64,000 nt of DNA from an uncultured Schlesneria sp. (GTDB taxonomy: Bacteria > Planctomycetota > Planctomycetia > Planctomycetales > Planctomycetaceae), in contig CAIVEI010000068.1 of assembly GCA_903904835.1 (NCBI GenBank), positions 62,001 through 126,000 of the forward strand, in the 5' to 3' direction. A program made the position numbers and the translations under genes. The notes under the pieces are model-generated. The model made no database searches. It saw only the letters and a list, made by a program, of their open reading frames with translations, and was not told where the DNA came from. Each line of letters opens with the position of its first letter. Position 1 is the stretch's first letter. Positions 37,505-46,745 of the stretch are shown piece after piece.

Positions 37505-38509
37505 ATGAATAATCAGAGTGCTGCGATTCCGTCCTCATTGGAATCGTCCTGTAACATTCCCCCTTCGTCGCTTGTCACGCCCTGGCGAGTTGGCGTACTT
37601 GGCTTGGGTCAGGCTGGCTTGTTCTATCTCGAATGTTTAAGTCTTTGCGCCGACGTCCGCCTGGTTGGGGCCGTTGACGCCGACCCGCAGCATCGGGCTC
37701 TGGCAAGCGGAGCGGGTTGTCAATTATTCGATCAACGCGATTCGTTGTTGTCACCGACTGTGGCCGACGCGCTGTTTCTGGTCGATGACTTTTCCGAAGA
37801 AGCTGCCAAAGCTGTGCTGCTCGGTGGCCAGCATCTTGTCATCGATCGGCCTTGGTCAGTCTCGTCCGAAGTCTTGCGTTCCCTTGGTGAGCTGGCAGAC
37901 AAATCGAATCGTACTTTAACAGTTGCGAGTCCAGGGCGATGGTCGGCGAGCTTTGTTTCCGCCATGACGGCACTTCGAACTGGACGATTGGGAAACCTGC
38001 ATTCCGTGCGACTGTCGAGCTGCGAGAAACGCGTCCCCGGTGAAATGTCTGCCGATGGAGTGCTCCGAGAAGTCGCGTATCGTTGGATCGATCAGTTACT
38101 TGAGCTCGTCGACTCAACCCCAGAACGTGTTTACGCAAAATTGTGGTCCGATGGGCAACCGAAACAAGAATATGGTTTCCTCGCTCTCATTGATTTCACA
38201 AATGGCTGCAGGGCTCAAATCGAAATCGATACCCGATCACGACTGGGCTTTCGAACGGGTTGGATGATCGAAGGTTCCACTGGCAGTTTTCGTAATGATC
38301 GACTTTATACAGAAGCTGACGATGGTGAGATCGTTGATGAACCGTTAACTCATGCGAATGATTCCGCCGATTCATTCATCAGGGAACTGACTGCGATGTG
38401 GGGCGGAGCGGCAACAACATTGCCGACGTTGGCCGACGCGGCAAACGTCGTACACGTAATCGAAGCTCTCGAACGCTCTGCGACCAGCGGTGACGTTGTC
38501 CAGATTTAG
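37505..38509 (+). CDS. Gfo/Idh/MocA-family oxidoreductase
   Basis: A 334-residue protein. The Rossmann NAD(P) motif is WRVGVLGLGQAGLFYLECL (GxGxxG) near residues 27-45, with the acidic residue after beta-2 in VGAVDADPQ. The usual EKP motif is replaced by DRPWSVS, and the second domain (ALIDFTNGCRAQIEID and FRTGWMIEGSTGSF) is the family's alpha/beta substrate domain. It lacks the Tat leader of many planctomycete homologues, so it is probably cytoplasmic. Likely acts on a sugar or cyclitol derivative. Replacement of the EKP lysine by Arg may affect catalysis. It follows the lectin-like gene by 48 bases and may be cotranscribed. Confidence 0.85.
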   Translation: MNNQSAAIPSSLESSCNIPPSSLVTPWRVGVLGLGQAGLFYLECLSLCADVRLVGAVDADPQHRALASGAGCQLFDQRDSLLSPTVADALFLVDDFSEEAAKAVLLGGQHLVIDRPWSVSSEVLRSLGELADKSNRTLTVASPGRWSASFVSAMTALRTGRLGNLHSVRLSSCEKRVPGEMSADGVLREVAYRWIDQLLELVDSTPERVYAKLWSDGQPKQEYGFLALIDFTNGCRAQIEIDTRSRLGFRTGWMIEGSTGSFRNDRLYTEADDGEIVDEPLTHANDSADSFIRELTAMWGGAATTLPTLADAANVVHVIEALERSATSGDVVQI

Positions 38510-38537
38510 CGTACATCAATGTTATCAAACGGCGCTC

Positions 38538-38629
38538 GTGCCACTCCTTAGGAGTCTTCGGAGAAGCAGTGTCTTCTTTTCTTCCTGCTGGCCAAAGAGC
38601 ACTGCTTGACCCAGGGCGGTCAAGCAGTG
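38538..38629. repeat. Intergenic repeat plus hairpin between convergent genes
   Basis: A 39-base element at 38538-38576 recurs at 40165-40203 with 30 of 39 bases identical (shared cores GTGCCAC, GGAGTCTTC and GCAGTGTCTTC). Just after it CACTGCTTGACC (38600-38611) and GGTCAAGCAGTG (38618-38629) form a perfect 12-bp hairpin with a 6-base loop. It may serve as a two-way transcription end, but no T-run is present. Confidence 0.65.
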
Positions 38630-38639
38630 GCACAAGTGC

Positions 38640-40061
38640 CTATGCCAGGATTTCCGGTACGACCTTCCCGTGGATGTCGGTGACACGGAAATCGCGTCCT
38701 TGAAAGCGATAGGTCAAACGAGTGTGATCCAGTCCTAGCTGATTCAGGATCGTCGCTTGTAAATCATGGACATGCACCGGGTCACGAGTAATGTTGTACG
38801 AGTAGTCGTCGGTCTCACCAAACACGATGCCCGGTTTGATGCCACCACCTGCCATCCAGAGCGAAAAACATCGTGGATGATGATCGCGGCCATAAGTCGT
38901 TTCGGTGATCGCTCCCTGGCAGTAGACGGTTCTCCCAAACTCGCCGCCCCAGATGACAAGCGTTTCATCGAGTAGCCCGCGTTGTTTCAAATCTCGAATC
39001 AAGGCTGCCGAAGCCTGATCGGTTTCTTTACATTGCTGAACCATCCGGTCCGGCAATCCACCATGATGATCCCAGTCACGATGATAAAGCTGGATGAATC
39101 GGACACCCCGTTCAACGAGTCGCCGTGCCAGCAGGCAGTTTGCAGAATAAGTTCCGGGCTTCTTCGAATCTTCACCGTACATTTCGAACGTATGAGCCGA
39201 CTCGTTTGATAAGTCCATCAATTCAGGGACCGACGTCTGCATGCGAAACGCGAGTTCATATTGAGCGATACGAGCCGTAATCTCAGGATCGCCGACATCG
39301 GCATATTGGATTTCGTTCAATTGAGCGAGTCCGTCGAGCATTTGTCGACGACCTTCGCGATCCATTCCTTGAGGGTCCGAGAGATACAGCACAGGATCGC
39401 CGACCCCACGCAGTTTGACTCCTTGATACTGTGACGGCAAAAAGCCACTCCCCCAAAGCCGGGCCAATAGCCCTTGTCCTTTCGTGTTCGATTTCGAAAT
39501 CATGACGACGAAAGCCGGAAGATTCTCGTTCATGGTCCCCAGACCATAATCGACCCATGAACCGAAGCTGGGTCGTCCCGGCAATTGGCTTCCCGTTTGG
39601 ATAAACGTGATTGCCGGATCGTGATTGATGGCTTCCGTATACATCGACCGGATCATGCAGATCTCGTCGGCGATCCTGGCCGTATGCGGCAGCATCTCGC
39701 TGAGCCACATCCCCGATTGCCCATGTTGCGCGAACTTGAACTTGGACGCGGCGACGGGAAAGCTCGTCTGACCTGACGTCATTCCTGTCAGCCGTTGACC
39801 CATCCGAATCGAAGCAGGCAGCTCCTGCTTATGAAATTCCGCCAGTCGAGGCTTATAGTCGAACAGGTCCATCTGAGACGGAGCACCCGACTGAAACATC
39901 CAGATGACCCGTTTCGCCTTCGGGGCAAAGTGACTGATTGCCGAGCCTGGATTCGCCATCGCATCGCGGCCAAGTAGCGACGCTAACGCCGCAGCACCAA
40001 GTCCTGTTGCGGAACGTCCGAAAAAACTTCGGCGAGTCAGTTGGTTAAGCATTTCGTTCAT
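38640..40061 (-). CDS. DUF1501 protein (Tat-exported)
   Basis: A 473-residue protein with a twin-arginine leader ([20 protein letters not shown], residues 8-27). Characteristic DUF1501 segments are [40 protein letters not shown] and [14 protein letters not shown]1501 belongs to the alkaline-phosphatase/sulfatase superfamily and its genes usually pair with a PSCyt1/DUF1553 cytochrome-like gene in planctomycetes. No such partner is adjacent here, in contrast with the second DUF1501 gene at 52682. The exact enzyme activity of the family is not established. The 5' side contains the same dispersed repeat that lies at its 3' side. Confidence 0.93.
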   Translation of the reverse strand: MNEMLNQLTRRSFFGRSATGLGAAALASLLGRDAMANPGSAISHFAPKAKRVIWMFQSGAPSQMDLFDYKPRLAEFHKQELPASIRMGQRLTGMTSGQTSFPVAASKFKFAQHGQSGMWLSEMLPHTARIADEICMIRSMYTEAINHDPAITFIQTGSQLPGRPSFGSWVDYGLGTMNENLPAFVVMISKSNTKGQGLLARLWGSGFLPSQYQGVKLRGVGDPVLYLSDPQGMDREGRRQMLDGLAQLNEIQYADVGDPEITARIAQYELAFRMQTSVPELMDLSNESAHTFEMYGEDSKKPGTYSANCLLARRLVERGVRFIQLYHRDWDHHGGLPDRMVQQCKETDQASAALIRDLKQRGLLDETLVIWGGEFGRTVYCQGAITETTYGRDHHPRCFSLWMAGGGIKPGIVFGETDDYSYNITRDPVHVHDLQATILNQLGLDHTRLTYRFQGRDFRVTDIHGKVVPEILA

Positions 40062-40164
40062 GGCGGATGTCTCAATTCGAATTCATGTCGTTCGGCAATT
40101 CGAGCGGAATCGTTTGCAGCAGCGAAAAACGACGCAATACCGAAAAGAATCAGATTCTGGTTCT

Positions 40165-40203
40165 GTGCCACGGCATCGGAGTCTTCTCCGACGCAGTGTC
40201 TTC
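40165..40203. repeat. Second copy of the 39-base intergenic repeat
   Basis: Starts GTGCCACGGCATCGGAGTCT and ends GCAGTGTCTTC. It matches 38538-38576 in the same orientation with 30 of 39 positions identical and contains the palindrome CGGAGTCTTCTCCG. The two copies flank the DUF1501 gene. Confidence 0.65.
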
Positions 40204-40325
40204 GCGTGTTCGCGACATTCAAAGTAAAAATAATGTCCGACTATCCAGTTATCAATTACGCCTGCCTCACCTGACAAAGATACGGCGTCGGCAACGTTCG
40301 GCCAAGTCGAGAGCCGAATGAAATT

Positions 40326-41423
40326 CTACGCGACCTGGCGGATGAGACCGTTTTTTACGACGAGACGTTGTAATGTCATCCAGGCTCGTTCGACGTCAAG
40401 TTCATTCAAGCAGGCAAGATGTCCCTCACCACGATGAGGACACGTCTTGTGATAACTGGCAGCACACGAAACAGTCGTCGAAACCATTTCGTGTTGATCA
40501 CCGGGGGGGCCGGATCGCAGGGACGACGTACAAGTAAAAAGCCCCAGTGTCGGAACGCCAAGCCCTGCCGCAAGATGCATTGGGCCGGAATCATTACTGA
40601 TGGCGAAATCGACTCCACTCAGCAGAGCACTCAATTGCTTAAGCGTCGATTGACCAGCGAGGTTCACAACCCAGGGCAGTTCAGCAGACCCACTTCGCTT
40701 CGTCAGATCCTGCTCCAACAGTTCGGCATCAGGCCGTTCGGCTTTGCTGCCGAGGATCAAAACACTTCCCGAAAAGGACTGCTGAGCTCGCGTCATGAGT
40801 TCAGCAAACTTGGTAACCGGCCAGCGTTTGGTCTCCCAGCGGGCACCGGGATGGACAGCAAAGATCGGGCGAGTAAGCCGATTCAACTGAGCCGCCGCCC
40901 AGCTTCGGTCCGCTTCGGATGTCGCAATAAAAGTCTCTTTTGGAAATTCACCCAAACCGAGAAATTCCGCCAGCCGCCAGTAACGTGCATGGGCCGGCAT
41001 CTCTCGTACCGTATTCGGTACGACACAATTCAGCGTGAATCGCGATCCTTCACGTGCGGTCTGCAGCCCGACCCGCACGGCTGCTCCCGTTGCCACGGTC
41101 ATGACACCCGTCCTGAGCAACCCTTGCAGATCAATCACCAGATCAAACCGGCGCTGCCTGAGAATCCGGAGCAGCGAGACCCAGGCAGACCATCCACCAC
41201 GGCGTTCAAACGGAATCGATTCGAACAGTGCCGGATGACCGTCAACCAGATCTCGCAATTCGCGATTAACGACCCACGAGATTTCGGCGTTCGGGAATCT
41301 CTGTTTCAATACGTTCAGCAGCGGCAACGTCTGAACCACATCGCCGAGGGCACTCGGTTTGATGAGGCAAATTCGCCGTGGCTGAAACTGGCTGAAATCA
41401 GAAGCGTTTAACCGCCGGAACAT
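40326..41423 (-). CDS. Glycosyltransferase family 9 (heptosyltransferase-like)
   Basis: 365 residues from the ATG at 41423, chosen because AGGA lies six bases upstream and the conserved domain begins soon after. ICLIKPSALGDVVQTLPLL (N-terminal Rossmann half with the family's GDV) and ISNDSGPMHLAAGLGVPTLGLF (donor-binding half) are diagnostic of ADP-heptose:LPS heptosyltransferase-type GT9 enzymes. It would add a sugar to lipopolysaccharide core or another envelope glycan in the cytoplasm. The C-terminal Cys cluster (CAASYHKTCPHRGEGHLACL) is common in this planctomycete subgroup. No lipid-A or heptose synthesis genes are next to it. Confidence 0.88.
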   Translation of the reverse strand: MFRRLNASDFSQFQPRRICLIKPSALGDVVQTLPLLNVLKQRFPNAEISWVVNRELRDLVDGHPALFESIPFERRGGWSAWVSLLRILRQRRFDLVIDLQGLLRTGVMTVATGAAVRVGLQTAREGSRFTLNCVVPNTVREMPAHARYWRLAEFLGLGEFPKETFIATSEADRSWAAAQLNRLTRPIFAVHPGARWETKRWPVTKFAELMTRAQQSFSGSVLILGSKAERPDAELLEQDLTKRSGSAELPWVVNLAGQSTLKQLSALLSGVDFAISNDSGPMHLAAGLGVPTLGLFTCTSSLRSGPPGDQHEMVSTTVSCAASYHKTCPHRGEGHLACLNELDVERAWMTLQRLVVKNGLIRQVA

Positions 41424-41569
41424 CCGTTTTCCTGCGAGAATGGGCTGATGGAACAAGATCACCCGATTTTAGTTCGTTTCGCCAAAACCCCACAAGAGGA
41501 AAGAACTTTTAAGGAGATTAATCGTTCTTGCAAAACATCGATTCCGTCGTTGACCGATCGGAAAACCGT

Positions 41570-41682
41570 TTAACACGGAGGCACAGAGGAACACGAAGTT
41601 TTCAAATTCACGAACAAGGAACAATTCGCTGAATTTCCTGAATTTGAAGTCTTCTCCGTGAACTCGGTGCCTCCGTGCTAAA
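41570..41682. repeat. Inverted repeat of the CACGGAGGCAC type
   Basis: TTAACACGGAGGCACAGAGG (41570-41589) continuing to CAAATTC and GAATTTGAAGTC (from 41640) continuing to CGGTGCCTCCGTGC are complementary over about 40 bases with scattered mismatches. An 81-codon frame across it (41469-41714) is an accident of the repeat. Nothing else is seen in 41424-41917. Confidence 0.7.
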
Positions 41683-41917
41683 ATCCATCGTCGCCTCCGT
41701 TCCGCCTTCTTCACTTCGCCGCGAAATATGGTGTCAAAGTTCGACCAAGTTTGCCTTTCTCTTTTTCGTGTTTTCGTGATTGGTTTACCTCTTGATTGAA
41801 TTCGCGAAAAGCGAAATCATCAGGAGGATCACGAAAGAATGCAATCTATTATGCAAGCCTCTTCTGACTCCGCGCAGATTTGACCGGGCCCACAAGCCAA
41901 GCAACGCACGCAGCGAA

Positions 41918-41972
41918 GGAACAAAAGCGGGACTGGCTCCGAGCTTCGAGGTGCCTGTCCCGCTTTTGTTCC
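41918..41972. repeat. 55-base near-perfect hairpin
   Basis: GGAACAAAAGCGGGAC (41918-41933) pairs perfectly with GTCCCGCTTTTGTTCC (41957-41972). The intervening GGCTCC...GTGCC bases extend the pairing with mismatches. It stands between the glycosyltransferase and kinase genes, both on the minus strand with stops or starts far away, so it is more like a dispersed palindromic element than a terminator. Confidence 0.8.
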
Positions 41973-42008
41973 CATTAACCGCAGCGCGTTGACGGCCGAA
42001 AGAGGATC

Positions 42009-42080
42009 AGTCCAAATAATCTTTGGCAAAGGGCGTTTTCTTGAGATATTCTCGTTAGCATGCCACACGCAGCACCCAAG
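42009..42080. repeat. RAYT-leader-like repeat, copy 1 (no transposase attached)
   Basis: AGTCCAA at 42009, GGCGTTTTCTTGAGATATTC from 42032, TCGTTAGCATGCCAC and a final CAAG align over about 70 bases with 51130-51206 and over about 50 bases with 48121-48175. The latter two sit directly before decayed RAYT genes, so this copy is a stand-alone relative. It ends three bases from the 3' end of the WD40 kinase gene. Confidence 0.6.
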
Positions 42081-42082
42081 TA

Positions 42083-45000
42083 TCACGGTTCGAAACGCGA
42101 ACCATCGAAAATCAGAATTCTGTCTGCTTCCGCCGGATCAGTTCCCTGTCGACCGAGTTGACAAATCAGCCGATCGCCGTCGTCTGTGAATTCGAGGTGC
42201 CTGACACCGTCGCCCGGATTTTGCAGTTCGAGCAATTCCTGACCCGTTGTGACGTGCCAGAATTTGATCGTTCCATCTTCTGCCCCCGTGGCCAACAGTC
42301 GACAGTCAGGAGAAAAAGCAATCGTCCGGACGGCTGCTCGATGGTTTGTCGATTGAAATCGAGTTGATCCATCGGCGGCATTCACGATGTGAACCATGCG
42401 ATTTGTACCACAGGTGGCAATTAACGATCCATCAGGACTGAAGGCCAAATTCCGGATATAGGAATCGGAAAACTGCCAAACAATTCGGCGTTGGGAGATG
42501 TCCCACAGGACAAGACCTGGTTGCGTCACAAGTGCAATCCGATTGCTGTCGGGTGAAAACCGGGAATCTCGGGCGAAAGGAATCGGAATTCGTTGTGCCG
42601 GCTCCATGGCGGGAGGTTCTTGATTCTCGTGTGCGGCAATCCTGTCGAGATTCGGAATTGGGAGCAACCAAACGGTCTGTTCTTCAGCTTCTTCGGCGGC
42701 ATTTTGGTAAGTCCTTGAAACGGCAATCGATTTTGAATCGGATGAAAAGCGAATGTTCTGAAGTTCACCTTTCCCTGGCACCCATTTAGCGACAAGATAT
42801 TGATCTTGATGGAGATTCGGATTCGAATCTTGTGGAAACGTAAACAGGTACAATTCGTCTTTTTTCTCGGAAGGCTCTCTCAATCCGCACAAACGGACAT
42901 CGGCGAATAAACTTCCGTCGGAAGAAATCGATAGAAATTGATGAAACGGTCCAGAACCTCCTGCGTCCCTTCGCGCGTGCTTCCAATCCCAGCGATACAC
43001 TTGCACGTGGTCTGTGGCATTGAACCAAGAGCGCACAAGAAAGGTGGTCGTCTTTGGTCGCAGACAAAATTCGCCGTACATGCGAATTCTCAACTCCTTG
43101 GGCACAGCCGACTCGGCGTCGGCGAGATTCCAACTGACGACTCGGCCGTCATTTCCCGTCGAGATGAGCCGAGAGCCATCGGTCGACCAGATCAGTGAAT
43201 GGACGAGCCCCTGATGAGCATGCCACGGCTGGAAATGGTCTTCTTTGAACTCGCCGTCCGGACTGAGGCTCCGCAATCGAATTTGCCCGCTCGCATCGCC
43301 GACGGCCAGCATTTTGCCTGCGGGATGGAGTGCGAGTGACCCGATCTTGTCGAGATGTTTGACCGAACGAATTTTCGTTTTGGTCTTCGTGTCGGTCGTC
43401 GTTAAGTCACCATCGGCCTCACCAAAAACCAACAAGTTCCGTTTTTCGAGAAAGATGACCGGGCCGATATCGCTTGACGATACAAATGACATCAACTCCA
43501 TTCGACCATCGAGCGACCACATCCGGACAGTATGATCGTCGGACGTCGAGACCATCGTCGTACCATCATCGGACAGGATCAGGCTCTGGACCGGTCTTTG
43601 ATGCCCTTCCAACGTGAACATCAATTCGCCGATTTGGGTATCGAAGACTCGAATCACCGGATCATCACCACACGAGACGAGTCGTGCCCCGTCGCGTGTG
43701 TACAGAAGTTGAAAAGCCTTTCCCGGATGAGCTTTGATTTTCAGACGTTGATTTGACGTCTGCTGGTCCCAGATGATGATCGTTCCATCGTCACCCGCTG
43801 TCGCAAATTCCTTTCCGTCTGGCGAAAAGGCGACACCGTTGATCTCCAATTGACCTGTCGGGATTTGTTGATCGATGTGTCCCGTTTCCGGATGAAACAG
43901 CCGCAGGATTGAATCGGCACCCGCCACGTACAATGACTCTCGCTGCGGTGACCAGCCTAGCAGATACTGAGCGGTGCCGAGGTCGAGCAAAGTCTGCCCA
44001 GCCCGTCGTCCTCGTCGATACAGATGCCACCATTCGAAACCTCGTCGATCTTCTTCACCGTCGGCGGGAATCTGTTGATCCAGCAGCCTCATCAGCTCAC
44101 GCGTGTCGTCCTGTCTCAATGCGACTCCGGTACGGTTGATGTCGGCGATATACAGCGCATCTTTGGCCTGTCGCTCATGCCCTTCAGCGATATGTTGAAG
44201 TTCTGTTGCTCTTCTCGCTGCGGTACCCAAATCTCGAATGTGATCTTCGCGACTTCGAATATTCATGGCGATCAGTGTCATGATTGTGACCAAAGAGGCC
44301 AACAAAACTGCGGCCAGACTCGCAATCGCTGGCCGTCGCCGAGACCACCGCCAACAACGCTCCAGCGGCCCAGTCCGACGCGAGAGGATCGGAACTCCCT
44401 CAAGGAATCGTTCCAGTTCGTCGGCCAGGTCCTGAGCTTTGGCGAATCGGCGTGTTGGTTCCTTTTCCAGGCATCGCAAACAGATCGTTTCCAGATCGCG
44501 TGGAATCGCAGGGTTCAAAACAGTTAAGGGGACAGGGTCTCGATCTCGCACCTGCTCTAAAGTCGCCAGCGGCGAAACTCCAACGAACGGAGGGCGTCCA
44601 CTCAGCATTTCGTACAGCGTGGCTCCAATCGCATACACATCAGCTCGGCCATCGACCACCTTGTTCGATCCCGGAATCTGCTCGGGGGCCATATAACCGG
44701 GCGTACCGAAGAAATCCCCGGTGCGAGTCAGGCCGCTCAAGCCCCCTTCCTCTTTCACTAGGCCGAAATCTGCAACTTTAATGTTTTCCTTGAGATCGAT
44801 CAAAATGTTGGCGGGCTTAATATCGCGATGCCAAAGACCCCGCTGATGGACGAACGTCATCGTTCGAGCCAGTTCGAGTGCCAGCTTGCCCGCTTTTTTC
44901 GGAGGCATCGCGGCTCGCTTCAGACGGCTCGCAAGATTTTCTCCCTCGACATACTCCAGAATGATCGCAACGGTGACGGGGGTCTCCACCACGTCGATGA

Positions 45001-45454
45001 TTTTCACAACGTTGGGGTGATCGATCAGCGACAGTCCGTTCGCCTCTTGACGAAGTCGGTCGACGTAAGCGGATTGGTTCCATCCACCTGCCGTCAAGGT
45101 CTTAATGGCTACTTCCCGCTTCAGACTCTTTTGCCGTCCCAGGTAAACAATCCCCATCCCACCTTCTCCGATTTTCGCCAGCACTTCATAGCCCGGCACT
45201 GAAGGGAATTGAATACGAGGGTACGACGCATCAACCGCGGTCTTCGTTCCTCTGGGAAGCTCGATTGGATCGGGAAACATGAATTGATTGAGCATTTGCA
45301 GACGCGACAGCGCGAATTCGAATTCGTACGTCAATTCGGGGCAATCTCGACACAATTCAGCGGCCGACAGACGAACGCCCTTGAGTAACGAATCTTCCCA
45401 CTGGAGTATCAGGTCCGCCAAACGACGATTCACCGCTTCGTCAAGCTGCTTCAA
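42083..45454 (-). CDS. Membrane serine/threonine protein kinase with C-terminal WD40 propeller
   Basis: A 1123-residue protein. Its start is a TTG; no ATG precedes the kinase domain, and the frame is open back to the stop of the sigma gene. The kinase domain covers about residues 88-355: IGEGGMGIVYLG, Lys118 in VAIKTL, HRDIKPAN with Asp211, DFG at 229-231 and GTPGYMAPEQ. One membrane helix is at about 376-399. From about 480 to the end are many WD40 units, for example INGVAFSPDGKEFATAGDDG, VQSLILSDDGTTMVSTSDDH and VRTIAFSPDCRLLATGAEDG, probably forming two propellers that face out as a sensing or binding platform. The ECF sigma gene lies only 18 bases upstream, so they are an operon. Confidence 0.95.
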   Translation of the reverse strand: MKQLDEAVNRRLADLILQWEDSLLKGVRLSAAELCRDCPELTYEFEFALSRLQMLNQFMFPDPIELPRGTKTAVDASYPRIQFPSVPGYEVLAKIGEGGMGIVYLGRQKSLKREVAIKTLTAGGWNQSAYVDRLRQEANGLSLIDHPNVVKIIDVVETPVTVAIILEYVEGENLASRLKRAAMPPKKAGKLALELARTMTFVHQRGLWHRDIKPANILIDLKENIKVADFGLVKEEGGLSGLTRTGDFFGTPGYMAPEQIPGSNKVVDGRADVYAIGATLYEMLSGRPPFVGVSPLATLEQVRDRDPVPLTVLNPAIPRDLETICLRCLEKEPTRRFAKAQDLADELERFLEGVPILSRRTGPLERCWRWSRRRPAIASLAAVLLASLVTIMTLIAMNIRSREDHIRDLGTAARRATELQHIAEGHERQAKDALYIADINRTGVALRQDDTRELMRLLDQQIPADGEEDRRGFEWWHLYRRGRRAGQTLLDLGTAQYLLGWSPQRESLYVAGADSILRLFHPETGHIDQQIPTGQLEINGVAFSPDGKEFATAGDDGTIIIWDQQTSNQRLKIKAHPGKAFQLLYTRDGARLVSCGDDPVIRVFDTQIGELMFTLEGHQRPVQSLILSDDGTTMVSTSDDHTVRMWSLDGRMELMSFVSSSDIGPVIFLEKRNLLVFGEADGDLTTTDTKTKTKIRSVKHLDKIGSLALHPAGKMLAVGDASGQIRLRSLSPDGEFKEDHFQPWHAHQGLVHSLIWSTDGSRLISTGNDGRVVSWNLADAESAVPKELRIRMYGEFCLRPKTTTFLVRSWFNATDHVQVYRWDWKHARRDAGGSGPFHQFLSISSDGSLFADVRLCGLREPSEKKDELYLFTFPQDSNPNLHQDQYLVAKWVPGKGELQNIRFSSDSKSIAVSRTYQNAAEEAEEQTVWLLPIPNLDRIAAHENQEPPAMEPAQRIPIPFARDSRFSPDSNRIALVTQPGLVLWDISQRRIVWQFSDSYIRNLAFSPDGSLIATCGTNRMVHIVNAADGSTRFQSTNHRAAVRTIAFSPDCRLLATGAEDGTIKFWHVTTGQELLELQNPGDGVRHLEFTDDGDRLICQLGRQGTDPAEADRILIFDGSRFEP

Positions 45455-45472
45455 TTTCTCATTGCCCTTCTT

Positions 45473-46093
45473 CTAAAGATCCGGCCATGCACCGTCCATC
45501 ATCTGGGTCAGTTTCAGCCGACCTTCGCTCCAATAGCGTTGAACCTGACGAGTCGAAACATTCATCAACTCTGCCACTTCCGTCTGTGGCAACTCATGAT
45601 AGAACAGCAAATCGAATACGGTTCGGTGTGGTTCGGAAAGGAGGTCCGCCGCCGCATGAAACTCTGACCAGCTCGCCAATTCCAGCGGGGCGTTTCTCGG
45701 ATCGTCAACTTGATGTTGGACGGCTAGTTCTCCGGATTGAATGATAGGCCGATCGTACGAACCCGCCGCATTCAATTCATTGTTACGCCCGAAATGACTT
45801 CGGGCCAGATCCGCCAGAGATCGTCGCATCTGCGCCGCGGCTAAACCCATAAAACCCGCAACGGTCAGTGGCGAAACCTGTTCCAGCGATTGCCAGAGCC
45901 TGAGCATCGCTTCTTGAAACAAGTCGTCTGACTGCTCGCGAGCATAGAGCAGGGGGAATCTGAGAAACATCCGATCGGCAAGAATTTTCAGCCGTCGGTG
46001 CGCAAATTCCAACAGCTCCTTCCGAGCCGTATCGTCACGGTCACCCAGACGTTTCAGGCATCGCTCCAAATGGATCGTGGTAGAAAAACTCAT
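45473..46093 (-). CDS. ECF-type RNA polymerase sigma factor
   Basis: A 206-residue protein with an ATG start. Region 2: RKELLEFAHRRLKILADRMF and SDDLFQEAMLRLWQSLEQV. Region 4: DLLFYHELPQTEVAELMNVSTRQVQRYWSEGRLKL, a clear helix-turn-helix. It represents a different ECF subgroup from the one at 28951. Its TAG stop is followed in the same reading frame by the kinase coding sequence, seven codons away from the kinase TTG. This close association with a membrane kinase suggests phosphorylation-controlled sigma activity rather than a classical anti-sigma factor. Confidence 0.92.
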   Translation of the reverse strand: MSFSTTIHLERCLKRLGDRDDTARKELLEFAHRRLKILADRMFLRFPLLYAREQSDDLFQEAMLRLWQSLEQVSPLTVAGFMGLAAAQMRRSLADLARSHFGRNNELNAAGSYDRPIIQSGELAVQHQVDDPRNAPLELASWSEFHAAADLLSEPHRTVFDLLFYHELPQTEVAELMNVSTRQVQRYWSEGRLKLTQMMDGAWPDL

Positions 46094-46745
46094 CTCGATC
46101 GCCCGGCGTTCATTACTCGAGCGAATTGTTCGATGTCAATGCGCGTTGGCACTTTTGATTGACTCAAGCGGAATCCGGATTGGATTGCAAAATTCAGTCG
46201 AGAAAAACAGAAACGTTTCCTCAGCCACATCGAGGAGATTTTAGGCCATCGATTCCAAAAATTCCAATCAAAGCGAAATACTATTCACGAACCCGAAGAC
46301 TTAAGACCAATTCGAGAGATTTCGTAATTTTCCAAAAAAACGATGTCGGGTTGTACCGACACGTGCCGCCTTATACTCAACGGCCGATTGTTGAACCGTC
46401 GCCGTCGACCCGAAGTCCAACTCTTGTCGCTTTGCCCATTTCTTCGTTCTTGAGTCCTTTTTTCAAGTTTTCTGATTTTTTGAAAATTTCAATGTCGTGT
46501 CCCTGCGACTTCTGCCGCCTAAAAGGGTGATCCCTGTTCGCCGTCGATCCGCATGATCGTGTCGTGCAGTATTTCGACTGGGGAACATCCGCAAAATACT
46601 GGTACGAAACATTTCCGCGCCAGTAGCACCGCGATGGTGCTAGCGCTGCTGGTCTTTTCTGCGGTGGTAGGTATTGGGCTTACCCCATCAAGGATGTTCG
46701 TTGACATTGCTGTCCCTGCTTCATTTTACCAGAAGGAAATTGCTG
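46094..46745. other. Long intergenic region upstream of the PEP-CTERM gene
   Basis: 652 bases between divergent genes. The part 46320-46500 is T-rich on the plus strand. AGCACC-GCGA-TGGTGCT near 46624-46640 is a small hairpin upstream of the PEP-CTERM gene. A 103-codon plus-strand frame (46553-46864) overlaps that gene in another frame and has no family resemblance; it is not called. A TTGGCAC...TTGA string near 46145 is only weakly like a sigma-54 site. Confidence 0.45.

Noticed and set aside
40419-41411. 330-codon plus-strand open frame
   Set aside because: It lies opposite the clearly recognisable GT9 glycosyltransferase and its translation lacks any motif.
41829-42086. 85-codon minus-strand frame over the long hairpin
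   Set aside because: The coding appearance comes from the palindromic repeat; no start site or domain supports a gene.
46143-46164. Possible sigma-54 promoter upstream of the PEP-CTERM gene
   Set aside because: TTGGCAC is present but the second element is poor and the site is about 600 bases from the gene.
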